Assembly: GCA_003149575.1 (NCBI GenBank)
Contig: QCWG01000001.1
Coordinates: 91,183 to 155,182 of the forward strand
Length of the DNA: 64,000 bases
Reading direction: 5' to 3'
DNA from: Altererythrobacter sp. XM-24bin4
GTDB lineage: Bacteria; Pseudomonadota; Alphaproteobacteria; Sphingomonadales; Sphingomonadaceae
A program made the position numbers and the translations under genes. Under the pieces are notes generated by a model. The model saw only the letters and a list, made by a program, of their open reading frames with translations. It was not told where the DNA came from and did no database searches. Each line of letters opens with the position of its first letter. Within the stretch, counting starts at the first letter, position 1. Below, piece after piece: positions 25,435 through 33,495 of this stretch.

Positions 25435-26292
25435 TCAACTCCACACCGCTTCGGGTGGCAAGCTCATCAGGATCGCATCGATATTGCCGCCGGTTTTCAG
25501 ACCAAACAGTGTGCCCCGGTCATAGACCAGGTTAAACTCGGCATAGCGACCGCGCCATGCAAGCTGCGTCTGCTTGTCATCCGAAGTAAAACCGCTGCCC
25601 ATCCGGCGGCGAACCAGCTGCGGAAAGATATCGAGAAACGTTTTGCCGACGTCCTGCGTAAATGCCAAATGGCGTGCAAAACCCGCATCGTCCTCGCACT
25701 CAAGATGATCGTAAAAGATGCCTCCTACCCCGCGATGCACGCCGCGATGCGGGATATAGAAATACTCGTCCGCCCATTTCTTGAACCGCTCGTAATAGGT
25801 CGGGTTATGCGCCATGCAGGCCGCGCGGAAACGCGCGTGAAAGTCTGACGTATCTTCCTCATAAGGGATCGGCGGGTTCAAATCCGCTCCACCACCGAAC
25901 CAGGCCGACTGGGTCGTCAGGAAGCGCGTGTTCATATGTACCGCTGGCACATGCGGGTTCGCCATATGCGCAACCAGGCTGATCCCTGTTGCGGTAAAGC
26001 CGGGGTTTTCCGCCGATGCCCCGTTCATCGTTGCGGCGAATTCAGGTGCGAAACTGCCTTTGACGGTCGAGACATTAACCCCGACCTTCTCGAACACTTT
26101 GCCCTTCATCAAGCCCTGAACACCGCCGCCAGGATCCGGATTGCCTTCCTCTTCGCGCTGCCATGGCGTGTATTCAAAGCTGGCATCTGAGCCTGCTTCG
26201 CGCTCAATGGCCTCAAATTCTGCGCAGATTTGATCTCGCAAGCTTTCGAACCATTGTTTCGCTTGCGCGGTTTGTGCAGTCCAATCGGTCAT
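25435..26292 (-). CDS. hemF: Oxygen-dependent coproporphyrinogen III oxidase
   Basis: Converts coproporphyrinogen III to protoporphyrinogen IX using oxygen, in heme synthesis. The 285-residue sequence has the family blocks GGGVQGLMKGKVFEKVGVNV, NPHVPAVHMNTRFL, WFGGGADLNPPIPYEEDT, RGVGGIFYDHLE and YAEFNLVYDRGTLFGLKTGG. The ATG at 26292 (MTDWTAQTAQ) follows GAGGGAAT and gives the normal length; a longer open frame upstream is not family-like. It is divergent from pdeM. Confidence 0.95.
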   Translation of the reverse strand: MTDWTAQTAQAKQWFESLRDQICAEFEAIEREAGSDASFEYTPWQREEEGNPDPGGGVQGLMKGKVFEKVGVNVSTVKGSFAPEFAATMNGASAENPGFTATGISLVAHMANPHVPAVHMNTRFLTTQSAWFGGGADLNPPIPYEEDTSDFHARFRAACMAHNPTYYERFKKWADEYFYIPHRGVHRGVGGIFYDHLECEDDAGFARHLAFTQDVGKTFLDIFPQLVRRRMGSGFTSDDKQTQLAWRGRYAEFNLVYDRGTLFGLKTGGNIDAILMSLPPEAVWS

Positions 26293-26407
26293 GAAATTCC
26301 CTCGGTTTGGTTCGCCGCCCCTATCCTGCACGGTACGGCTTGGTCTTTGATCAACATCAACCAACTGCGCACTTGCCAAACCATGGAAGGCACGGCAAGT
26401 CAAAGTA

Positions 26408-27100
26408 ATGGTTCCCGTTTCGTTCGCACATCAGGAAATGCTGCTGGTCGATGGCCGCGCGCTCTACTGGCCGCGCGAACAAGCTTTGCTGGTGGCCGAC
26501 CTGCATCTGGAAAAGGCGAGCTGGTATGCGGGCCATGGTCAGATGCTGCCGCCCTATGACAGCCGCGAAACGCTGGAGCGGTTGGCCGACGCGGTCAAGC
26601 AAACCGGTGCGCGGCGCGTGATCACGCTGGGTGACAATTTCCACGATGGCGAAGGCACTTCGCGACTGGATCCTTTTGCGGCAGGCATGCTGGAGGGGCT
26701 GACCCGCGCGCTCGACTGGGTCTGGATCACCGGTAATCATGACGAGCACATGCATCGTTCTTTCGGCGGCGAGCTTGCAGACGAGGTTGAAATCAGCGGG
26801 ATAGTGCTGCGCCACATCGCCAAGGCAGGAGAGATCCGGCCTGAGCTGTCTGGGCACTTCCACCCCAAGGTGCGCGTCAAAGTGCGCGATCGCCATATCA
26901 GCCGGGTTTGCGGCGTGTTGAGCCGCAATGCGAATAGCGGCGACCGGATGATCTTGCCCGCGTTTGGCGCGCTGACCGGCGGAATGGATGCCGGCGCTCC
27001 CGAAATTCGCGCCGCGCTGAGCCCCGCGAGCAGCATCGACGCCGTGCTCGCAGCCAAGGGCAGACTGGTGCAACTGCCGCTGTGGCGCGAAGCTGCGTAA
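26408..27100 (+). CDS. pdeM: Ligase-associated DNA damage response endonuclease PdeM
   Basis: A 230-residue calcineurin-like metallophosphoesterase. All metal motifs are present in order: VADLHLEK, TLGDNFHD, WITGNHDEH, and SGHFHPKV, followed by ILPAFGALTGGMD. The family is named for its usual association with a DNA ligase and an Lhr-type helicase in DNA damage clusters, but those partners are not in this window. Activity is inferred from the intact motifs. Upstream is hemF on the opposite strand, downstream infC on the same strand after a 74-base gap. Confidence 0.88.
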   Translation: MVPVSFAHQEMLLVDGRALYWPREQALLVADLHLEKASWYAGHGQMLPPYDSRETLERLADAVKQTGARRVITLGDNFHDGEGTSRLDPFAAGMLEGLTRALDWVWITGNHDEHMHRSFGGELADEVEISGIVLRHIAKAGEIRPELSGHFHPKVRVKVRDRHISRVCGVLSRNANSGDRMILPAFGALTGGMDAGAPEIRAALSPASSIDAVLAAKGRLVQLPLWREAA

Positions 27101-27174
27101 CCCCTAGCCTTCGCCGCACATTACCCCTACATAGCCAGCCAACAACAGAATCAGGCTGTAACAGGAGAACACAC

Positions 27175-27717
27175 ATAGCCCGTCCACCTCGGCGTTCGAT
27201 GGCCCCGCCCGTTAAAAGCGGCCCTCGCTTCGATACTTTCATCCAGTCCGAAAAAGTGCGCGTGATCGACCATGAGGGGGAGAACCTCGGCGTCATGTAC
27301 ACGCGCGAAGCCATGGAGCAAGCCAACGGGCTTGGGCTCAACCTGGTAGAGGTTTCTCCGAATGCGGACCCGCCGGTGGCAAAGTTCCTCGACGTTGGCA
27401 AATACCGCTACGAAGCGCAGAAGAAAGCTAACGCAGCCCGCAAAACGCAAAAGACGCAGGACATCAAAGAGATCAAGATGCGTCCCAACATCGACACGCA
27501 TGATTATGACGTGAAGATGCGCAGTGTGAACAAGTTCATCGAACAGGGTGACAAGGTGAAAGTTACCTTGCGTTTCCGTGGCCGCGAAATGGCGCACCAG
27601 GAATTGGGCATGGACCTGCTCAAGCGCGTGCAGGACGACGTGGCAGAAATTGCCAAGATCGAAGCCTTTCCGCGCCTTGAAGGCCGGCAGATGCTTATGG
27701 TGCTCGCGCCGAAGTAG
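27175..27717 (+). CDS. infC: Translation initiation factor IF-3, apparent AUA start
   Basis: IF-3 prevents premature subunit joining and checks the start codon. The 180-residue product includes GPRFDTFIQSEKVRVIDHEG, NADPPVAKFLDVGKYRYEAQ, KEIKMRPNIDTHDYDVKMRS and RFRGREMAHQELG. I place the start at ATA 27175-27177: AGGAG lies seven bases upstream, and the residues that follow (ARPPRRSMAPPVKSGPRF) are family-like. The first ATG, at 27199, has no Shine-Dalgarno. A rare start codon is expected in infC because IF-3 represses its own unusual start (AUU in E. coli). Confidence 0.93.
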   Translation: MARPPRRSMAPPVKSGPRFDTFIQSEKVRVIDHEGENLGVMYTREAMEQANGLGLNLVEVSPNADPPVAKFLDVGKYRYEAQKKANAARKTQKTQDIKEIKMRPNIDTHDYDVKMRSVNKFIEQGDKVKVTLRFRGREMAHQELGMDLLKRVQDDVAEIAKIEAFPRLEGRQMLMVLAPK

Positions 27718-27742
27718 ACCATAAACCGTACACATGATTGCG

Positions 27743-27775
27743 AAGGGCGTGCTGATCCAGTGCGCCCTTTTCATT
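27743..27775 (+). terminator. Rho-independent terminator of infC
   Basis: AAGGGCG (27743-27749) pairs with CGCCCTT (27763-27769), followed by TTTCATTT. It lies 26 bases after the infC stop and marks the end of the transcript; the next gene starts about 180 bases on. Confidence 0.75.
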
Positions 27776-27957
27776 TGCCGAGACCTACTTTTGCCCCCGC
27801 TGTATTACTTCGACAAAGCACGTGTCCTTCTCGACGAGCGTCATTGATCGTTCAGACAGTTAGGATATTGTCTAAACAGCAGATTTCTTATCCCCCGGCG
27901 GGCACCATGGGTCACTTCGTGCGTTGCATGCCAAGAAATATTCGATCGGAGCCCCTG

Positions 27958-29115
27958 ATGTTCAAATCCCTGATTACCAGCGCGAGTGTGGTAGCACTTG
28001 GGTTTTCGGCCGCCTCAGCGCTAGCAGATTCGACAGAATTCTCAGCCGTTTCGACATCGGTTTCGGTTGCTCCGGTGAACCCCCAGTTTGACATTTTCGC
28101 TCCGCAAGAACGCCAAAGCGCTGACCGGATCGACTACACCGCCTGGAGCGAGGCGATGAATTATCTCGTCTATACGATGGGCCCTTCGATCCGCGAAGCA
28201 CCTTCACGCGCAGAGGCAACCCTGGGTTCGAGACGAATCTATGGCCATCAGTCCCGCTACCGACTGGAAGGCAACCGTGTCATGTTCTCATTCTTCAACG
28301 ATGAACTACGCAATATGGTGGCAGACTACCGCCTGGAGTTGGAGCAGCTAGGCAACCAGATCGACATCACAACTCTACCGCGTAACGAGCAGCTGGCCTA
28401 CTGGCTGAACCTGCACAATGTAGCGGTAATGGAAAAAATCGCGCAAGAATGGCCCATCCGCCAGCCGCGCGAAATCGAAATCGATGGTATTCCGTTCGAC
28501 CAGGCCAAATTCATCACCGTGCGCGGTGTGACAATGAGCCCGCACGACATTCGCCACCAGATTGTTTTTCGCAATTGGGAAAATCCCAAGGTAATCTATG
28601 GTTTCTGGCGCGGTGAGATAGGTGGACCTTCGCTCCCCAGTGATGCCTTCACGGGGCTAAACGTCTCGCAAGTGCTCGAACGCAACGCCCGCGAATTTGT
28701 GAACTCTTTGCGCGGAACGCAGAACCGCGGCGAGCGACTGCAGATCAGCACGATCTATGACGAAGCGCGACCTTACTTCTTCGTCAATTGGCCCAACGAC
28801 ATCCGATCGCATCTCATTGGTTACGCCAATGAAGAGGTCAGTGCGCTCATTGCCAAGACTACTGAAACAGAAGCTGTCGTCTATGAAGCTGATATCGCCG
28901 ATCTGGCCGGCGGCGTTCGCGAGCCTTCCTATGTTGAAGTAAGCTCTGACGGCGTCGCAAACAGCTTTCGCATTCCCCGTGGCACAGCACGCTTGTTGCG
29001 CGAACAGGCGCAACGCGCGGAAAATGCCCGCGAGCAGAGAGGCCCGCGTACGGGTACTGTGATCTTCAATCCGATCAGCCTTCCCGGGCAAGAAAACAAT
29101 GGCGAGGTCGACTAA
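27958..29115 (+). CDS. Exported DUF547-domain protein
   Basis: A 385-residue protein with a clear signal peptide (MFKSLITSASVVALGFSAAS, cleavage near ALA-DS). The DUF547 domain spans about residues 120-260 and has the characteristic NEQLAYWLNLHNVAVMEKIA, then DQAKFITVRGVTMSPHDIRH and RPYFFVNWPND. The family has a papain/transglutaminase-like fold of unproven activity; function unknown. The ATG at 27958 follows GGAGCCCCTG; a longer open frame up to 27760 would run through the infC terminator and is unlikely. Confidence 0.85.
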   Translation: MFKSLITSASVVALGFSAASALADSTEFSAVSTSVSVAPVNPQFDIFAPQERQSADRIDYTAWSEAMNYLVYTMGPSIREAPSRAEATLGSRRIYGHQSRYRLEGNRVMFSFFNDELRNMVADYRLELEQLGNQIDITTLPRNEQLAYWLNLHNVAVMEKIAQEWPIRQPREIEIDGIPFDQAKFITVRGVTMSPHDIRHQIVFRNWENPKVIYGFWRGEIGGPSLPSDAFTGLNVSQVLERNAREFVNSLRGTQNRGERLQISTIYDEARPYFFVNWPNDIRSHLIGYANEEVSALIAKTTETEAVVYEADIADLAGGVREPSYVEVSSDGVANSFRIPRGTARLLREQAQRAENAREQRGPRTGTVIFNPISLPGQENNGEVD

Positions 29116-29146
29116 GACCCCCGCCTGAACCGAAATAGGCTTTCAT

Positions 29147-29182
29147 TGGGCGTGGTCAGCGATGGCCGCGCCCATTTCATTT
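29147..29182 (+). terminator. Rho-independent terminator after the DUF547 gene
   Basis: TGGGCG-T-GGTCA, loop GCGA, TGGCC-G-CGCCCA (29147-29174) forms an 11-pair stem with one internal mismatch and one wobble, followed by TTTCATTT. It lies 31 bases after the stop. The rest of 29183-29358 shows nothing I recognise. Confidence 0.75.
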
Positions 29183-29358
29183 GTGGGCAAAGCTCAAACA
29201 TGTCGCTGCAATACAGGACATGGCAATGCTGCCTCACTAGACATTGGTGGGCGTAGGCAGTTTTCTTCTTGCTCACGTTTCTTGACGCAGGGCCTGTCAG
29301 TGCACTCGCATTGGCAGGCCCAATTCGCTAGAGCAGGCGCAAGGGGAGGCTGCGCCGC

Positions 29359-30807
29359 ATGACAGCATCAGCGATTGGCCGGATTTTGGGTCCGTTTGCC
29401 TTTGCAATCACTGTTTTCATTACACCGCCTGCAGGCATGCCTGCAGAGGCGTGGCTCGTGGCCGGGCTGGTTGTCTGGATGGCCGCCTGGTGGATGACCG
29501 AAGCTGTACCGCTTACAGTCACGGCCCTGCTGCCATTTGTCATCTTGCCCTTCGGCTCTGTTTCGAGCGCGCGCGATGTCGCCAGCACATACTATTCGCC
29601 GATCCTATTTCTGCTGCTGGGCGGTGCCTTTCTTGCACTCGCGATTGAACGCACCGGCCTTCACAAACGTCTCAGCCTCGCAATCCTGCGCGCAGTCGGC
29701 AGTGGCGGCGGGCAAACCCAATTGCTGCTCGCTTTCATGATTTCCGCGGCGCTATTGTCCATGCTGATATCGAACACGTCCACCACGCTGATCATGATGC
29801 CGATGGCGCTGGCGGTTTTGTCAGGAGGCATGGTCGCCCGCGCGCCCACGCAGCCCACCTCACGAGATGCCGCGGCAGTGGTCGACAAAGAGGGTCTATC
29901 CGGAGCGCTGCCGATGGGCATTGCCTTTGCTGCCAGCATTGGCGGGCTTGGTACATTGGTCGGCTCCCCCACCAACGCTATCGCCGTCGGCCTGCTGGAC
30001 AGCATGATCGGGGTCCAGATCACCTTTATCGAATGGACGCTGTTCGGCCTGCCAATCGTACTAGTAGGCGTGCCGCTGGCCACTTTTATCATCGCCAGAT
30101 TTCAGCGCGTGGCCGAGCACCCTTTCGACGTGGCGGCAGCGAGCCAAGCGATAGACACACATGCAGCCTGGACCAGCGCGGAAAAACGCCTGATCCCTAT
30201 CGTAGCGCTTGCCTTCTTGGCGTGGATGACGGTTCCCTGGGTTGGACCGCTGTTGCCAGATGGCTCTTGGACCAACGGCACCATTGCGATCATCGCCAGT
30301 TTTGCGCTCTTCCTGGTGCCCGATGGGACAGGGCGGCCGCTGTTGATCTGGAAAGAAGCCGACCGCGCGCCCTGGGCGGTCATCATGATGTTTGGTGGTG
30401 GATTAGCGCTTGCTGCGGGCATGCAGGTATCCGGCCTCGCTACCTGGCTCGCTGAAGCCTTGTTGCCCCTCGAAACCTTGTCGCTAATTGTCGTCGCACT
30501 CGCAGTGGTCGCCATGATCGTGGTGATCACCGAGTTCGCGAGCAATGTTGCGACCGCAACCGGGATCATCCCGGTTGTAGCTTCTCTTGTTGTCGCCTTG
30601 GGAGCAGACCCGTTGCTGCTCGCCATGCCAGCCGCGCTCGCCGCCAGCTGGGGCTTTATGCTGCCAGCCGGGACCGGGCCGAACGCAATTGCCTGGTCGA
30701 CCGGGCGGATCAAGATTGAACGGATGGTCGGCGCAGGCCTGGTTCTGGATGTCCTCGGCGTATTCCTGATTGTCGGAGTGGTGTGGGGTGTTGCCGCGCT
30801 GATCTAG
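29359..30807 (+). CDS. SLC13/DASS family anion:sodium symporter
   Basis: A 482-residue inner-membrane carrier with about 12 hydrophobic segments. The two signature repeats are visible: SMLISNTSTTLIMMPMALAV (SNT motif, sodium/carboxylate binding) and ITEFASNVATATGIIPVVAS, along with WWMTEAVPLTVTALLPFVIL and SWGFMLPAGTGPNAIAW. Members carry dicarboxylates or sulfate with sodium; which applies here is not clear. GGGGAGGC lies before the ATG. The gene stands alone between two terminator-like regions. Confidence 0.9.
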   Translation: MTASAIGRILGPFAFAITVFITPPAGMPAEAWLVAGLVVWMAAWWMTEAVPLTVTALLPFVILPFGSVSSARDVASTYYSPILFLLLGGAFLALAIERTGLHKRLSLAILRAVGSGGGQTQLLLAFMISAALLSMLISNTSTTLIMMPMALAVLSGGMVARAPTQPTSRDAAAVVDKEGLSGALPMGIAFAASIGGLGTLVGSPTNAIAVGLLDSMIGVQITFIEWTLFGLPIVLVGVPLATFIIARFQRVAEHPFDVAAASQAIDTHAAWTSAEKRLIPIVALAFLAWMTVPWVGPLLPDGSWTNGTIAIIASFALFLVPDGTGRPLLIWKEADRAPWAVIMMFGGGLALAAGMQVSGLATWLAEALLPLETLSLIVVALAVVAMIVVITEFASNVATATGIIPVVASLVVALGADPLLLAMPAALAASWGFMLPAGTGPNAIAWSTGRIKIERMVGAGLVLDVLGVFLIVGVVWGVAALI

Positions 30808-30931
30808 TCTCCAGCCGTGAACTGGCTGTCCTACAGGCTGTGCGAACTTTTAGAATCGCTGCATGTTCGTTCGATGCACAGGATCGATTCACGCGGTAGT
30901 CTGTGCGCGTTTAGTCCATCGGTTTTCTTGC

Positions 30932-30959
30932 CTCTGGACAGTGTTCCAAGTGTTCCATG
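30932..30959 (+). repeat. 28-bp dispersed repeat, copy 1
   Basis: CTCTGGACAGTGTTCC (30932-30947) continues as AAGTGTTCCATG to 30959. It contains two tandem copies of AGTGTTCCA (30940-30948 and 30949-30957). An identical 28-mer occurs in the opposite orientation at 63693-63720. Beyond it, partial similarity continues (TGT.GGA.TTG). It is intergenic, 186 bases upstream of the PLP-enzyme gene. Confidence 0.7.
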
Positions 30960-30960
30960 C

Positions 30961-31145
30961 TGTAGGAATTGCACGGTTGAAATCGCGCCTCAAATGGTTG
31001 CAAGTGATACCATCTCGCGATAGTTGACACTGCATAGAGGCTGGCGGCGGTGAAGCGTTCCTGCGGAGGTTAGGAGCGGGGGCCACGCGCGGCGAACAAT
31101 TGGCTCCTGCCTTCCTGGGAGCGTTGTTTAGGGAGGAACCCGCAT
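30961..31145 (+). promoter_or_regulatory. Structured 5' region of the Cys/Met PLP-enzyme gene
   Basis: Three nested or successive stems are visible. The first is ATCGCG (30982-30987) with CGCGAT (31016-31021) enclosing ATGGT/ACCAT (30994-30998/31009-31013). The second is AGGAGC (31072-31077) with GCTCCT (31103-31108). The third pairs TTCCT (31112-31116) with AGGAA (31134-31138) inside the Shine-Dalgarno GGGAGGAA. Mutually exclusive stems over a ribosome-binding site suggest translational control, possibly a riboswitch. I could not match it to a SAM or SAH riboswitch consensus from memory. The flank 30808-30931 holds no gene. Confidence 0.45.
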
Positions 31146-32465
31146 ATGTCTGACGCGATTGATCCGGTTGACCAACCCACCCCGCGCCGCAAGCCCAGAG
31201 ACCCTGTGACCACAATTAACGGTCGTCCGATGAAACCATCTACGCTGATGATGGGCTATGGCTATGACCCGGTGCTGTCCGAAGGTTCGCTGAAAGCACC
31301 GATCTTCCTCACCAGCACATTCGCGTTTGAGAACGCAGCCGCGGGTAAGCGGCATTTTGAAGGCATCACTGGAAAGCGTGAAGGCGGCGCAGAAGGTCTG
31401 GTCTATTCACGCTTCAACGCACCCAATCAGGAAATCCTCGAGGATCGTCTGGCGATCTGCGACGGCGCAGAAGATGCGCTGAGCTTCTCCAGCGGAATGA
31501 CCGCCATCGCGATCCTGATGCTGGCCGCGTGCAAGGCCGGCGATGTGATCGTGCATTCCGGCCCGCTCTATGCAGCAAGCGAGGGCTTTGTCGCCAAAAT
31601 CATGGCCAAGTACGGCGTGACCTATGTCGACTTCCCGGCTGGCGCGACCGCTGAAGAGCTGGACGCTGTGATGGCCAAAGCAAAGGCTCAGGCCGAAGCG
31701 CAAGGCGGCGAAGTGCCGCTGATCTATCTCGAAAGCCCGGCCAACCCCACCAACGCTCTGGTCGATGTCGAAGCAGTCAAAGCCGCGCGCGACATGCACT
31801 TCGATGCTGACCGCTGCCCGATTGCCATCGACAACACATTCCTTGGCCCCCTTTGGTCGCGTCCGCTGGAGCATGGTGCGGATCTGGTGGTGTACTCTCT
31901 GACCAAATATGTCGGCGGCCATTCAGACCTCGTCGCAGGCAGCGTTTCCGGCAAGAAGCACTTCATCGATGCGATCCGTGCGCTGCGCAACACCATGGGC
32001 GGTATCGCGGATCCGAACACTGCATGGATGCTGCTCCGCTCGCTCGAAACGGTCGAACTGCGCATGGAACGCGCCGGCAAGAACGCCGAGAAGGTGTGCG
32101 AATTCCTGAAAAGCCATCCCAAGGTGGAAGGGTTGGGCTATCTCGGCATGATCGAAGACGCGCGCCAACAGGACATTTACGATCGCCATTGCCTCGGCGC
32201 GGGTTCCACTTTCAGCGTCTTCATCAAAGGAGGCGAAGCGGAATGCTTCCGCTTCCTTGACGCACTGAAAGTGGCCAAGCTTGCGGTTAGCCTTGGTGGC
32301 ACGGAGACGCTCGCCAGCCACCCTGCATCAATGACGCACCTATCCGTGCCGGACGAACGCAAGGCCGCGCTTGGCATCACAGAGAACCTTGTTCGCATCA
32401 GTATCGGGATCGAAGACCCGGATGATCTGATCGCTGACTTCGAACAAGCACTGGCGAAGGTCTGA
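31146..32465 (+). CDS. Cys/Met metabolism PLP-dependent enzyme (cystathionine gamma-synthase family)
   Basis: A 439-residue fold-type I PLP enzyme. Conserved parts are PIFLTSTFAFENAAAGKRHF, YSRFNAPNQEILEDRLA, SFSSGMTAI, YLESPANPTN, AIDNTFLGP and the PLP lysine K254 in SLTKYVGGHSD, ending with TETLASHPASMTH and NLVRISIGIEDPDDLIADFE. The family covers cystathionine gamma-synthase, O-succinylhomoserine sulfhydrylase and methionine gamma-lyase; sequence alone does not decide, though an N-terminal extension of about 35 residues is typical of one alphaproteobacterial subgroup. The structured leader upstream fits a methionine-related gene. GGGAGGAA precedes the ATG. Confidence 0.88.
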   Translation: MSDAIDPVDQPTPRRKPRDPVTTINGRPMKPSTLMMGYGYDPVLSEGSLKAPIFLTSTFAFENAAAGKRHFEGITGKREGGAEGLVYSRFNAPNQEILEDRLAICDGAEDALSFSSGMTAIAILMLAACKAGDVIVHSGPLYAASEGFVAKIMAKYGVTYVDFPAGATAEELDAVMAKAKAQAEAQGGEVPLIYLESPANPTNALVDVEAVKAARDMHFDADRCPIAIDNTFLGPLWSRPLEHGADLVVYSLTKYVGGHSDLVAGSVSGKKHFIDAIRALRNTMGGIADPNTAWMLLRSLETVELRMERAGKNAEKVCEFLKSHPKVEGLGYLGMIEDARQQDIYDRHCLGAGSTFSVFIKGGEAECFRFLDALKVAKLAVSLGGTETLASHPASMTHLSVPDERKAALGITENLVRISIGIEDPDDLIADFEQALAKV

Positions 32466-32476
32466 TTGCTGTCCTA

Positions 32477-32503
32477 CTCTCTCCCCAGGCATTAGGGAGA
32501 GAG
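32477..32503 (+). promoter_or_regulatory. Inverted repeat over the SDR ribosome-binding site
   Basis: CTCTCTCCC (32477-32485) and GGGAGAGAG (32495-32503) form a perfect nine-pair hairpin with a nine-base loop. Its right arm is the Shine-Dalgarno of the gene starting at 32506, so the hairpin would hide the ribosome-binding site unless coupled translation or an RNA-binding factor opens it. It starts 12 bases after the preceding stop codon. Confidence 0.55.
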
Positions 32504-32505
32504 CT

Positions 32506-33330
32506 ATGGCTGAAACGAAACCGGTATTCCTTGTCATCGGCGCGGGCGCCGGTATCGGCGGACACGCTGCTAAGCGCTTTGCGGCGGGCGGCTATCACGC
32601 GGTCCTCGCGCGGCGCAGCGATGAAGATGGGCTTGCGCGGCTCGTCGGCGAAATAGAGAACGCTGGCGGCAGCGCGTCAGGTGTGTTGCTCAACGCATCG
32701 GAGGATGGTGCGATAGAGGACCTGGTCGCGCGGATCGAAAGCGATATTGGCCCGATTGACAGCGCGCTCTATAATCTAGGCGCGCAAATCGGGAACCGCA
32801 CGCTGCATGATACGCCGCACAAGACTTTTGAACTGGGATGGCGGCTCGGCTGCTATGGTGTGTTCCGGCTTGCGCACGCAATGTTTCCGGCCATGGTCGA
32901 GCGGGGGAAAGGCTCCTTGCTTGTCACATCAGCCACCGCAGCGGTTCGCGGTAACGCCGGGCAACACAGCCATGCGGCAGCAATGGGCGGGCGGCGCATG
33001 CTGTGCCAGACGCTGAACGCCGAATTCGGCCCGCAAGGCGTCCACGTTGCGCATGTCGTGGTCGATGGCCCGGTTCGTTCGCCTGACACGCTGGTCAAAC
33101 TGCTCGGCGACAAATGGGATGCATTCGAAGCGGCCAAAGGCGAAGAAGGGATCATCGACCCCGCCGTACTGGCGGAAACGTACTGGCACCTGGCGCAGCA
33201 ACCACGCAATTGCTGGTCGCATGAGCTGGATGTGCGACCGTTCAACGATGTGCCGTGGTGGAATGACAATCCCGATCCGACGATCAATTCGCGGGCCGGA
33301 AAGCCGGGATTTGCTGGGCCGGGGGAGTAG
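32506..33330 (+). CDS. Atypical short-chain dehydrogenase/reductase
   Basis: A 274-residue Rossmann-fold protein. The cofactor motif is GAGAGIGGHAAKRFAAGGY, followed by a LARRSDEDGL stretch and LYNLGAQIGNRTLHDTP in place of the usual NNAG region. The expected catalytic Tyr-x3-Lys is absent: the aligned segment reads GQHSHAAAMGGRRMLCQTLN, with His and Ala in those positions. It may be a divergent reductase or a non-catalytic SDR. It follows the PLP enzyme by 40 bases and probably shares its transcript. Confidence 0.82.
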   Translation: MAETKPVFLVIGAGAGIGGHAAKRFAAGGYHAVLARRSDEDGLARLVGEIENAGGSASGVLLNASEDGAIEDLVARIESDIGPIDSALYNLGAQIGNRTLHDTPHKTFELGWRLGCYGVFRLAHAMFPAMVERGKGSLLVTSATAAVRGNAGQHSHAAAMGGRRMLCQTLNAEFGPQGVHVAHVVVDGPVRSPDTLVKLLGDKWDAFEAAKGEEGIIDPAVLAETYWHLAQQPRNCWSHELDVRPFNDVPWWNDNPDPTINSRAGKPGFAGPGE

Positions 33331-33380
33331 ACTTAGCTAATGTCTGGTTTTGGGGTGGGAAGTGGACCTTGGATTAAGTC

Positions 33381-33470
33381 GTCACCCCGGCGAAGGCCGG
33401 GGTCCAGCTATGGTCGAAGAAATACCCCGAAATCGACTGGCTTCCGGCCTTCGCCGGAATGGCGACCTTT
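33381..33470. repeat. REP-like bipartite palindromic element
   Basis: Two inverted copies of a GTC(A/G)CC..CCGGCGAAGGCCGG unit face each other: GTCACCCCGGCGAAGGCCGG at 33381-33400 and, reversed, at about 33445-33466 (CCGGCCTTCGCCGGAATGGC). Each arm is itself a hairpin, CCCCGGC/GCCGGGG and TTCCGGC/GCCGGAA. It lies in the gap between the convergent SDR and J-domain genes, where it may end transcription from both sides. Such elements are common in sphingomonad genomes. Confidence 0.7.
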
Positions 33471-33495
33471 GGGTCGTTAGCGGACATTTGAACAT

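Noticed and set aside
30961..31145. Known SAM-II or SAH riboswitch
   Set aside because: I compared the leader from memory with both consensus patterns and could not align the conserved cores; it is reported as an unassigned structured region.
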